Assembly (NCBI GenBank): GCA_017512145.1
Contig: JAFWHB010000017.1
Coordinates: 1 to 37,013, forward strand
Direction: 5' to 3'
Source: Mogibacterium sp.
GTDB lineage: Bacteria; Bacillota; Clostridia; Peptostreptococcales; Anaerovoracaceae
DNA: 37,013 nucleotides
Positions 26,319 to 33,318 of this stretch are shown one piece after another. The stretch's first letter is position 1; every line of letters begins with the position of its first letter. A program made the translations under genes and the position numbers. Below the pieces are notes generated by a model that was not told where the DNA came from, ran no database searches, and worked only from the letters and a program-made list of their open reading frames with translations.

Positions 26319-27530
26319 TTATCTGTTATATGCCGAGACGATAACGTTATTAACGGAATAGCTGAGGCTTGTTCTCTGCCCTGCTCTCATAAAGTGTGAA
26401 TTGATTCTGTTAGATACTACGGAGCAGTCTTCATAAGTGGTATTGATCAGCAGGATAAGATATTGTCCCTTGCCGTATCTTGTGACCGTATCTGTATGTC
26501 TTACCGATTCAATGATGGTCTCACGAAGTCTGTCTGACAGCTCCTCAAGTCTTGGTCCTTCCTTCATAGGATTTCCCTTGCTGTCGAGGATAGTGCAAAG
26601 CATCAGGAAGATCTTCTCTCCGGAACGCTCCATCATTCTCTCTGTCATGCGGTAAATCTCCTGGAATACCGGCAGAGAGCAGTAGTAGCCTTTTCTTTCG
26701 TAGTCGTCCTCGTTGCTTATCTTCTTCTGGATCTCCTCAAGAGACTCGTTGCCGACTACCAGCTTGAGACCTATCCTGTTCACGAATTCTCTTACATATG
26801 AGTTTGTCCTGCCGCCGTATTCCTTAGTATACAGATCTACAGTCTCTCTGTAGAAGGCTTCGGTCTTGTCAAATTTGCCGAGTCCCGACAGAGCCTCGAG
26901 TGTTACGATCTCCCATTCGGATAATGGATCTACTTTGGTCGCATACACACCGATGTCGTACATCGACTTATACTGATGCGAATCTCTCAGGAGCTGTGCA
27001 AGTTCATTGACGCAGTCTGTGAAGATATCTCTGTATCTCTCAGCTTCCTGAACACTCCAGATGCTTGATTCATTGCCTGCAAGGAATCTTCCTGCATACA
27101 TATAACATGCATCCTCAAGGAGCCTTGCCTGCTCGGATGGATCATGAGATTCCATTGCAAGGTTGAAGGTCTTTTCGAATTCAGAGGCATCCTCATAGAC
27201 CTCGATGTCATCTGCCCAGTAGTAGATGCCGCCCTTCTTGACCACATACTGGCTCTCGGGAAGTCCGAGCTCCCTCAGCTTCTTCCTGAGGTTGTATATG
27301 ATATTACGAATCGAATGTGATACATCGTCAACGTCTCTGTCGCCGAATAATGCTGCTTTGGCAAGATCCCTCGACACGCCCTGAGTTCTGAAATGCAACA
27401 GCATCTGAAGGAGCTGTACCATCTGGGACTCATTCTGGTGGCCGAATGCAATCTCAGCCCCCTTGTAGCGTATCGAAAAGCCGCCAAAGGTCTTGACTCT
27501 TAATACATTGTCTTCTGCAGCGCTCATCAT
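26319..27530 (-). CDS. SARP-type transcriptional regulator with BTAD domain (403 aa)
   Basis: The N-terminus (about 10-106) reads as an OmpR/PhoB-like winged helix: VKTFGGFSIRYKG, HSIRNIIYNLRKKLRELG, then YYWADDIEVYED. Residues about 112-260 are helical repeats of the bacterial transcriptional activator domain (EDACYMYAGRFLAG, QEAERYRD, YDIGVYATKVDPLSE). The C-terminal 130 residues look like a degenerate GGDEF-like or related alpha/beta domain (TVTRYGKGQYLILLI) without a GGDEF motif. The ATG overlaps the pilT stop (ATGA, 27527-27530), so translation is coupled to pilT. That suggests it controls, or reports on, the filament system; target genes are unknown. Confidence 0.85.
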   Translation of the reverse strand: MMSAAEDNVLRVKTFGGFSIRYKGAEIAFGHQNESQMVQLLQMLLHFRTQGVSRDLAKAALFGDRDVDDVSHSIRNIIYNLRKKLRELGLPESQYVVKKGGIYYWADDIEVYEDASEFEKTFNLAMESHDPSEQARLLEDACYMYAGRFLAGNESSIWSVQEAERYRDIFTDCVNELAQLLRDSHQYKSMYDIGVYATKVDPLSEWEIVTLEALSGLGKFDKTEAFYRETVDLYTKEYGGRTNSYVREFVNRIGLKLVVGNESLEEIQKKISNEDDYERKGYYCSLPVFQEIYRMTERMMERSGEKIFLMLCTILDSKGNPMKEGPRLEELSDRLRETIIESVRHTDTVTRYGKGQYLILLINTTYEDCSVVSNRINSHFMRAGQRTSLSYSVNNVIVSAYNR

Positions 27531-28585
27531 GCACCAACCTTTCTCACCATGAACTCATAATTGTTGCATGATGTAAGAAGCGTATCCTTGGTGATCAGCT
27601 TCTGATTGTAGAGGTTCAGAAGGCTCGTATCCATCGTGATCATTCCGTCCTGGGATGCAGCCTGCATAGCTGACTCAAGCTGGTGGAGCTTGCCTTCTCT
27701 TATCATGTTGTGTATCGCAGGAGTGGACTTCATTACCTCAAATACAGGAATCAGATGCCCGTCGACTGATGTTACCAGCTGCTGGCATACAACGCCCTTG
27801 ATCAGCTGGGCAAGCTGTCCCCTGACCTGTACCTGCTGTGCCGCAGGAAAAACATCTACGATCCTGTTGATTGTATTTGCAGCGCTTGATGTATGCAGGG
27901 TACTGAACAGAAGAACTCCTGTCTCAGCAGCCGTGATCGCAGATGAGATCGTGTCATAGTCTCTCATCTCGCCGAGGAGGATGACATCAGGGCTCTCTCT
28001 GAGTGCTGACCTCAGTGAATCAAGGTAACCCGGTGTATCGATGAAAATCTCCCTCTGGCTGACGATGCTCTTGTTGTGTGAATGGAGGTATTCAAGCGGA
28101 TCCTCCATTGTTATGATATGAGCCTCTCTTGTCCTGTTGATGCGGTCTATCATGCAGGCAAGAGTCGTGGATTTGCCTGAACCTGCAGCACCGGTAACAA
28201 GGACCAGGCCTGTTTTGTTATCTGCAAGTGACAGAACGCTCTCTGGTATTCCGAGGGTCTCAGGATCAGGAATACCGAATCTGATGACCCTGATAACGGC
28301 TGCCAAAGAACCCCTCTGTCTGAAGATGTTGACTCTGAATCTGCCCAGGTCTCTTATGGAGAATGAGAAGTCATCGTCATTATTGTTCTCTATATTGGTC
28401 TTAGCGCGCCTACCTGCCTGGTAGATCTCGTCTATCAGGCCATTGATATCATCCGGCTTCATGATCTGTCCGCCGTCTCTGTCCTGCGCTCCTTTGACCT
28501 TGTAGGTTACAGGAATACCAGCGATTATGAAGATATCAGATGCGCCCTTCTGTATTGCAGCAGTCAGAATATCATTAAGTGTCAT
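27527..28585 (-). CDS. pilT: PilT-type twitching motility / retraction ATPase
   Basis: Hexameric secretion ATPase that retracts type IV pili in known systems. The 352 residues include the N-terminal GASDIFI segment, Walker A GAAGSGKST (132-140), the Asp box TMEDPLEY (159-166), Walker B VILLGEMRD (201-209), the His box STLHTSSA (228-235), and the PilT signature IHNMIREGK (291-299). All catalytic motifs are intact. It is the only filament ATPase in the locus, because no PilB/GspE-type assembly ATPase is present. It sits 17 bases after the pilin-like gene. Confidence 0.93.
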   Translation of the reverse strand: MTLNDILTAAIQKGASDIFIIAGIPVTYKVKGAQDRDGGQIMKPDDINGLIDEIYQAGRRAKTNIENNNDDDFSFSIRDLGRFRVNIFRQRGSLAAVIRVIRFGIPDPETLGIPESVLSLADNKTGLVLVTGAAGSGKSTTLACMIDRINRTREAHIITMEDPLEYLHSHNKSIVSQREIFIDTPGYLDSLRSALRESPDVILLGEMRDYDTISSAITAAETGVLLFSTLHTSSAANTINRIVDVFPAAQQVQVRGQLAQLIKGVVCQQLVTSVDGHLIPVFEVMKSTPAIHNMIREGKLHQLESAMQAASQDGMITMDTSLLNLYNQKLITKDTLLTSCNNYEFMVRKVGA

Positions 28586-28601
28586 TATGCTAACCTTCCT
28601 T

Positions 28602-28997
28602 TCAGAATCCCTGCCAGATGTTGCTCATCGGGTCATCGGCATTCCATATCTTGGTAATTCTCCATTCGCGGATATCGAACTCTCCGTTTGCATCAGGAGC
28701 TGATATATCTACGAATATTCTGTATCCGTCTTTCTCTTCTTCGAATGTGTATCCGTTGTCTGCCTGGGTCACATTTCCTGTGTCAAAGCCAGCTGCCATG
28801 CCGTTTGCGGCTGCTGTGAGGAATCTCTGGCCGTCGGATTCGAGTTGGTATCTTATCTCCGTGACTCTGGCAAATCGTCCTGCCATTATCCTGTCTGCAT
28901 TTGATGTCGCGACAGTCAGAACGGCAAGTGTTGTTATGACCATGACAACTACCGTCAGAAAGATAGCTACAGGGCCAAGTCTTGTCTTGTGTTTCAT
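28602..28997 (-). CDS. Small pilin-like membrane protein (131 aa)
   Basis: No named family. A short basic N-terminus (MKHKTRLG) precedes one hydrophobic helix (about 10-30) and a soluble extracytoplasmic domain of about 100 residues ending IWQGF. That is the layout of type IV pilins and pseudopilins. There is no Glu at position +5 after the Gly, and a proline follows the Gly (LG-PVAIF), which is unlike a standard prepilin peptidase site. Its ATG overlaps the stop of the preceding gene (28994-28997). Confidence 0.7.
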   Translation of the reverse strand: MKHKTRLGPVAIFLTVVVMVITTLAVLTVATSNADRIMAGRFARVTEIRYQLESDGQRFLTAAANGMAAGFDTGNVTQADNGYTFEEEKDGYRIFVDISAPDANGEFDIREWRITKIWNADDPMSNIWQGF

Positions 28998-29533
28998 GGC
29001 CTTGCCTCCTTCCTTATCTCATCGTCATCAAAGAAAGTTCCTGCTGTCAGAGCGTACAGTGGCTCGGTATCTTCTGTGATATAAATATCATCTGCCGGGC
29101 CATCATGCGGGAATATCTCTATGAGATCCTCTGCATAAATACCGTTCCCCGGATTATCTACGGTCCCGCCTTCAGGCAGCGACCTTGTAACCCTTATGAT
29201 AAATGTGCCGCCGCTCTTATCATTATCGTTGAACTTCTCAGTCAGATAGACCCTTCCTGCACCGGATTCATCATTTACAAGAATTCGGCCCTCTGATCCT
29301 GCGGCATTGACCGTCCCGGACAGATTGTCGCTAAGAGCAGTCAGTGTCGGTGATGCTGATGCGACCTCAGCGGTATTCTCCGCAAGTATGACAGCCTGTG
29401 TCAGCTGCTCTGCCCTGAGGCTCCAGGATCTTGACATGACAAATACCTGAGTGACTATCACTATCACCAGTATGAGAAGTATGAAGAGCCCAAGTAGCTC
29501 AACTATGAATGCCAGACTTTTCTTCGTGTTCAT
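28994..29533 (-). CDS. Pilin-like membrane protein (179 aa)
   Basis: Short basic N-terminus (MNTKKS), then a hydrophobic helix (about 8-31) with a Glu (VELLGLF) near its start, then about 145 polar residues. KKSLAFIVE recalls a class III signal with an acidic residue, but Gly is missing at the expected cleavage position. The rest has no recognised domain. Genes on both sides overlap or nearly touch, so it belongs to the filament operon. Confidence 0.7.
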   Translation of the reverse strand: MNTKKSLAFIVELLGLFILLILVIVIVTQVFVMSRSWSLRAEQLTQAVILAENTAEVASASPTLTALSDNLSGTVNAAGSEGRILVNDESGAGRVYLTEKFNDNDKSGGTFIIRVTRSLPEGGTVDNPGNGIYAEDLIEIFPHDGPADDIYITEDTEPLYALTAGTFFDDDEIRKEARP

Positions 29534-29548
29534 GTCTATTAGTTCTTA

Positions 29549-29995
29549 TCAGTGGCGATTGGTGTTTACGTAGGATGTCCCTTCATCAGTGCTGATTTCC
29601 AGAACACCATTATCCTTAAGATTGAGTGCAAATGTTCCTGTATCGCCTATCTTAACTGCAACATCAGGCCTGTTAGGCGAATCAGCTTCGCAGTACTCTT
29701 CCATGAGCTGTCCATCATGGAGATAGAATCTCTGCTCATAGCCCTCATCACTTGAGATTATCAGGCATTCTGTGCCCGAGCGCTGCTCTATCGAGACATT
29801 CCCTTCGCTGTTATCTCTTACAGAATTAGCAATATATGAGACAACTGCCCTGATATTGCCATTACCATCCTGAAGCTCAACGGAATGCTGATAGCCTCTT
29901 GCTGCGAACACTACAAGAGACAGTATCACGATGAAGAGCACCGCGATCGTAAGGCCTGTTATTATCTCTCCCAGTCCTTTTCTGTTCTGCGACAT
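29549..29995 (-). CDS. Pilin-like membrane protein (148 aa)
   Basis: N-terminus MSQNRKGLGEIITGL: the basic RKG followed by Leu and a Glu two residues later is the closest of the four to a prepilin leader, though Glu is at +3 rather than +5. One hydrophobic helix (about 11-32) precedes a beta-rich domain (RAVVSYIAN, EQRFYLHDGQLMEEY). It resembles uncharacterised clostridial proteins of type IV pilus loci (the DUF4860 type, from memory). Confidence 0.7.
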   Translation of the reverse strand: MSQNRKGLGEIITGLTIAVLFIVILSLVVFAARGYQHSVELQDGNGNIRAVVSYIANSVRDNSEGNVSIEQRSGTECLIISSDEGYEQRFYLHDGQLMEEYCEADSPNRPDVAVKIGDTGTFALNLKDNGVLEISTDEGTSYVNTNRH

Positions 29996-29996
29996 A

Positions 29997-30317
29997 TCAG
30001 CTTTCCTTCCTGAGTATCACTTTGACCTCCGGCGGAAGATTCTCCGCATAAGGCATATAAACTATCTTATAATCCTCGGTATTGACAGCCAGTCCGTAAT
30101 TCTCGACCAGATAATCGAGACTCTCCGGATAAGCTCCCTCTATTACATAGCATTGCAGTGCTCTCTGCCTGATCGTATCTCTGATGGCCTCAGTCTGTTC
30201 TTCAAGGCTGTCCTGCTCTGCTTTTCTTACCCATGCAAAGGCAAGCACTGCGATGATGACTGCGATCAGTGCTATGATCAGGCCTGTTCTTAACTTGTTA
30301 CCTTGTGTGCCTGTCAT
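29997..30317 (-). CDS. Small pilin-like membrane protein (106 aa)
   Basis: The start is ATG 30317, with AGGCAGG 11 bases upstream; a TTG three codons earlier would lie on top of that site. The protein has a short basic head (NKLRTG), a hydrophobic helix (12-30), and a helix plus small domain containing the sequence CYVIEGAYPESLDYLVENYGL in part. The YPESLDYL pattern is seen in major pseudopilins of type II secretion-like systems (GAYP.SL..L). No Glu+5 is present. Confidence 0.72.
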   Translation of the reverse strand: MTGTQGNKLRTGLIIALIAVIIAVLAFAWVRKAEQDSLEEQTEAIRDTIRQRALQCYVIEGAYPESLDYLVENYGLAVNTEDYKIVYMPYAENLPPEVKVILRKES

Positions 30318-30341
30318 GGAGTGCAACCTGCCTTAGTTCTG

Positions 30342-31406
30342 TTATCCGATGGAGTTCATGATACCGATAAGAGGCACCATGAGGCTTATGAGCATGATTC
30401 CTATGAAAATCATCAGTATTCCGGTCAGGAGAGGCTCTACTGTATTTGCGATGCGGCCGATATACTTGTCGATATCATCGCCGAGATTCGAGAGAATCTT
30501 CTGCATGATGGTATCAAGCATTCCGCTCCTCTCTGCCGGGATCAGCATCCTGTTGTTGGTCGTATCGTAGAGCTTCTCTTCATAGGCCGTCTGCGAGAAG
30601 CTGAGACCTAAGTTCATTTTCTCTATGCATCTTTCGAGCTTCGCTCTGAGGCCATCACTCTCTACGACCGTCATGCTCTTCTTAAGAGCGTTGTCCTGAT
30701 GCTCGCCGCTTGAGAGGAACATGTCAAAGCATGATGTGAATCTGTAAAGATCCATGCTGTCAAAGAGCTCACGGAATGTCCTGAATCTGGAGAGGAAGCC
30801 TCTGACTTTGTCCTTGCCATTGCCTCTCCACATCGAGATCCCGGCAAGCATCGCTATGACGAGAACTATCATTACTCCGAGCATGATTTTGCACAGAGTG
30901 AAGGATACATTGATATATCCGAATGACGAAGCTGTCAGGCTTCCGGTCAGGTTGTTGTAAACACCGTAGAATGCCGGGAATACGAGAGCCAGCATGGCTA
31001 TCAGAACTGCGATCACCATAAACAGCAGAATCACAGGATATCTCACTGCCGAGGCAAGAGTATTCTTCATGCTGTTCTCCTTCCTGTAATAATCCGAAAG
31101 GTGGAACAGCGTCGCCTCAAGCTTACCTGTATACTCTGAGGTGCCTATCATGTCGATCGCGTAGTCAGGAAAAGCTCCGGTATTACGCATGGCTTCTTCG
31201 AATGGCATGCCCATCGAAAGCTCTTCGGACATACTGCTCAGAGCGCCATGCAGCACGGCTTCGCTCTCCGGTGTCTCCTCTGTAAGAAGCGTCACGGCTT
31301 CGCTTACGGAAATACCGGATTTGACCATCATTCCCATATTCTCAAAGAACGATCCAAGCTCTGTAAGTTTGAGCTGTCTTGAGTCTTTTTTCTGTTCAGA
31401 ACTCAT
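30342..31406 (-). CDS. pilC: PilC/GspF-family inner-membrane platform protein
   Basis: The platform on which type IV pilus and type II secretion ATPases act. The 354 residues contain two T2SF-type domains. The first (about 10-130) has GMMVKSGISVSEAV and MGMPFEEAM, and is followed by a pair of membrane segments (about 120-145 and 170-195). The second has FTSCFDMFLSSG, GLSFSQTA, IPAERSGMLDTIM and a C-terminal hydrophobic helix. Ribosome site AAAGGAG. It lies between the lipoprotein gene and the pilin-like genes. Confidence 0.9.
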   Translation of the reverse strand: MSSEQKKDSRQLKLTELGSFFENMGMMVKSGISVSEAVTLLTEETPESEAVLHGALSSMSEELSMGMPFEEAMRNTGAFPDYAIDMIGTSEYTGKLEATLFHLSDYYRKENSMKNTLASAVRYPVILLFMVIAVLIAMLALVFPAFYGVYNNLTGSLTASSFGYINVSFTLCKIMLGVMIVLVIAMLAGISMWRGNGKDKVRGFLSRFRTFRELFDSMDLYRFTSCFDMFLSSGEHQDNALKKSMTVVESDGLRAKLERCIEKMNLGLSFSQTAYEEKLYDTTNNRMLIPAERSGMLDTIMQKILSNLGDDIDKYIGRIANTVEPLLTGILMIFIGIMLISLMVPLIGIMNSIG

Positions 31407-31435
31407 TTCTGAGGCTCCTTTCGTCTTATGTCTTA

Positions 31436-32377
31436 TCAGTAATGGAATACATCCAGGTAATTCGTTCCGTCGCCAATGTACTCGCTGTCTGTTCCATTAG
31501 CGGAAAAAGTCAGATCAAGGCGGTTCCATTCATCCTCCTTGACTTCGAATTCGACTGCTACCCAGCCGGATTCTTCTGTATAGTACATGTTCCAGGCATG
31601 ATAGAGATCGCCAGAATCTCCAACATACCCGAATATGATCTGTGTCGGTATCCCCTGGCTCCTCAGCATGCATGCCGCAAGCGACGCGTAGTCAAAGCAT
31701 ATGCCTTTGCCTGAGTCGAAGATCTCGTCGGGATCGGGGATATATCCCGGCTGGATATTTGCCGCCTTCTCTCTGTCGTATGTCACTGAAGATGTAACAT
31801 ACTTGTAGACATTGGTAATAAAGTCATTGGAATCTGTTGCCTCGGCCGCAAGCTCTGCTGCCTTGGCGACGCATTTTGATTCCGCGTTGTAGTTAGCGTA
31901 CTGGCTCGGTCTCAGATAAGGATCGAATTCATCCTCCAGCGTCACATCAGCATAGGTTACATACAGCTCGCTGTACTTGGTATCCTGGATGTTCTTCATG
32001 ACCTTGATGGTATAGGATCCATTGCCGAGCTGGAATGGGAATATCTGCTCCTTGTTCTTGACGACATCATATGTATAAGTCTCATCATCCTTGAAAACCT
32101 GGAGCTTGATCTTCTTATCAGAGGTGCAGTACAGCGAGAAGAAGCCTTTGTTCTTCCTTGAAAGGTCCACCTGGACCTCAGAGTTGCCCTCTGCTGTATC
32201 TTCATGGAAGCTCGCAGTCCTCATCTTAGGAGGATCATAGGATTCCTCAGGAGCTGCAGGCTCTGAAGATGCATCTGCAGTCGCAGGCTCTCCGCCTCCG
32301 CCGCAGGATGAGAGCAATAACAAAAAAGCAAAGAAGATGCACAGAATTCTTATTGTCTTGTTCCCTGAATTCTTCAT
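31436..32377 (-). CDS. Lipoprotein with transglutaminase-like protease domain (313 aa)
   Basis: A lipobox LLSSC makes C25 the probable lipidation site, followed by a Gly/Ala/Glu/Pro linker. Residues about 55-145 may be a beta-sandwich. The C-terminal part (about 165-313) is transglutaminase-like: C227 in GKGICFDYASL, H260 in LYHAWN, and D288 in NRLDLTF are the likely catalytic triad. Such domains are usually cysteine proteases or amidases in bacteria. It opens the filament operon behind the promoter at 32438-32467, so a role in cell-wall passage or processing of the surface filament is a reasonable guess, but only a guess. Confidence 0.85.
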   Translation of the reverse strand: MKNSGNKTIRILCIFFAFLLLLSSCGGGGEPATADASSEPAAPEESYDPPKMRTASFHEDTAEGNSEVQVDLSRKNKGFFSLYCTSDKKIKLQVFKDDETYTYDVVKNKEQIFPFQLGNGSYTIKVMKNIQDTKYSELYVTYADVTLEDEFDPYLRPSQYANYNAESKCVAKAAELAAEATDSNDFITNVYKYVTSSVTYDREKAANIQPGYIPDPDEIFDSGKGICFDYASLAACMLRSQGIPTQIIFGYVGDSGDLYHAWNMYYTEESGWVAVEFEVKEDEWNRLDLTFSANGTDSEYIGDGTNYLDVFHY

Positions 32378-32437
32378 GCTCAGCCTTCCTTGCTCTGATC
32401 TTCGCAGTGTTAAATAACGATATAACTGATTATCTAG

Positions 32438-32467
32438 ATTGTACCAATTTATGGCTGTTATTGTAAA
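32438..32467 (-). promoter_or_regulatory. Promoter of the filament-like operon
   Basis: On the minus strand TTTACA (32467-32462), an 18-base spacer ending in TGG, and TACAAT (32443-32438) make a sigma-A promoter with an extended -10. It is 61 bases upstream of the lipoprotein ATG and the only promoter I see for the genes down to 25962. Confidence 0.6.
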
Positions 32468-32541
32468 TAGTTATAGGCACAATTCGTCACGCAGGCCGTC
32501 ATATTCATGCAGGCATCGCCCTGTTTGTGACAGAAAATGCT

Positions 32542-32572
32542 GAAAAGCAAAGAACCGGCGAATGCCGGTTCT
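32542..32572 (-). terminator. Terminator of pduL
   Basis: On the minus strand AGAACCGGC (32572-32564), loop ATTC, GCCGGTTCT (32559-32551), then TTGCTTTT. Perfect 9-bp stem, 42 bases after the pduL stop. Confidence 0.85.
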
Positions 32573-32613
32573 CTGATCATTGTTGTTATTGGTATCTGGC
32601 CAGGTTCAGATGA

Positions 32614-33198
32614 TTAGAACTCTACGATGCAGCCGTTCATTGGTCCCATGCCTGCTGCATTAGCTTCGTCTGTGTCGATGTGCATAAGAGCAAGATCGTC
32701 CTGTCCAGGCTGAACTCTGATCTCAGTATCTCCGAAGATCAGGGATCTGTCAGCTGTCTCAACCTTAACTGCTACTACATCACCTGTATTGAGTCCCCAC
32801 TCCTTCTGCTGCTTAGCTCCGATGTGGATGTGTCTCTTAGCAACGATTACGCCGTGGTCGAGTTCGAGCTCGCCTGCAGGGCCAACCAGCTTGATTCCAG
32901 GTGTGCCTGCGAGGTCTCCGGAAAGTCTTACAGGAGCGTCAACTCCAAGAGCTCTTGCGTCTGTCTTTGACAGTTCGACCTGTGATTCTTTTCTGCATGG
33001 TCCGAGGATTCTTACCTTAGGGAAAGTGCTCCTAGGTCCTACGATTGCGATCTGCTCCTTGCTTGCAAAGCCGCCGCCGCCAGCGAGTTCCTTGTGAACT
33101 TCCAGCTCATATCCTTTTCCGAAAAGAACATCCTGGTCCTCACGTGTAAGGTGAATATGTCTAGCTGAAATATCTACAAAGACTTCTTTCTTATCCAT
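32614..33198 (-). CDS. pduL: Phosphate acyltransferase PduL
   Basis: Transfers acyl groups between CoA and phosphate (acetyl or propionyl phosphate). The start at 33198 follows AGGAGG and gives 194 residues; an earlier in-frame start at 33255 has no ribosome site. Two beta-barrel halves carry the metal-binding His motifs SARHIHLT and AKRHIHI. No microcompartment genes are nearby and the N-terminus has no obvious encapsulation peptide, so it is probably a cytosolic phosphotransacetylase. It is a single-gene unit with a terminator on each side and no acetate kinase neighbour. Confidence 0.93.
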   Translation of the reverse strand: MDKKEVFVDISARHIHLTREDQDVLFGKGYELEVHKELAGGGGFASKEQIAIVGPRSTFPKVRILGPCRKESQVELSKTDARALGVDAPVRLSGDLAGTPGIKLVGPAGELELDHGVIVAKRHIHIGAKQQKEWGLNTGDVVAVKVETADRSLIFGDTEIRVQPGQDDLALMHIDTDEANAAGMGPMNGCIVEF

Positions 33199-33262
33199 TA
33201 TAATTCCCTCCTGAAAGCATTGTTTTGAATGAATATATACTAAATATACTATCAAAGACCGA

Positions 33263-33290
33263 AAAGCACAAGACCGAAGCCTTGTGCTTT
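33263..33290 (-). terminator. Terminator of the glucosaminidase gene
   Basis: AAAGCACAAG (33263-33272) and CTTGTGCTTT (33281-33290) form a perfect 10-bp stem with an eight-base loop. The minus-strand tail is TCGGTCTTT. It lies 29 bases after the stop of the hydrolase gene. Confidence 0.75.
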
Positions 33291-33318
33291 GATGTGTGAT
33301 CTATTAATTCTTTCTTAC

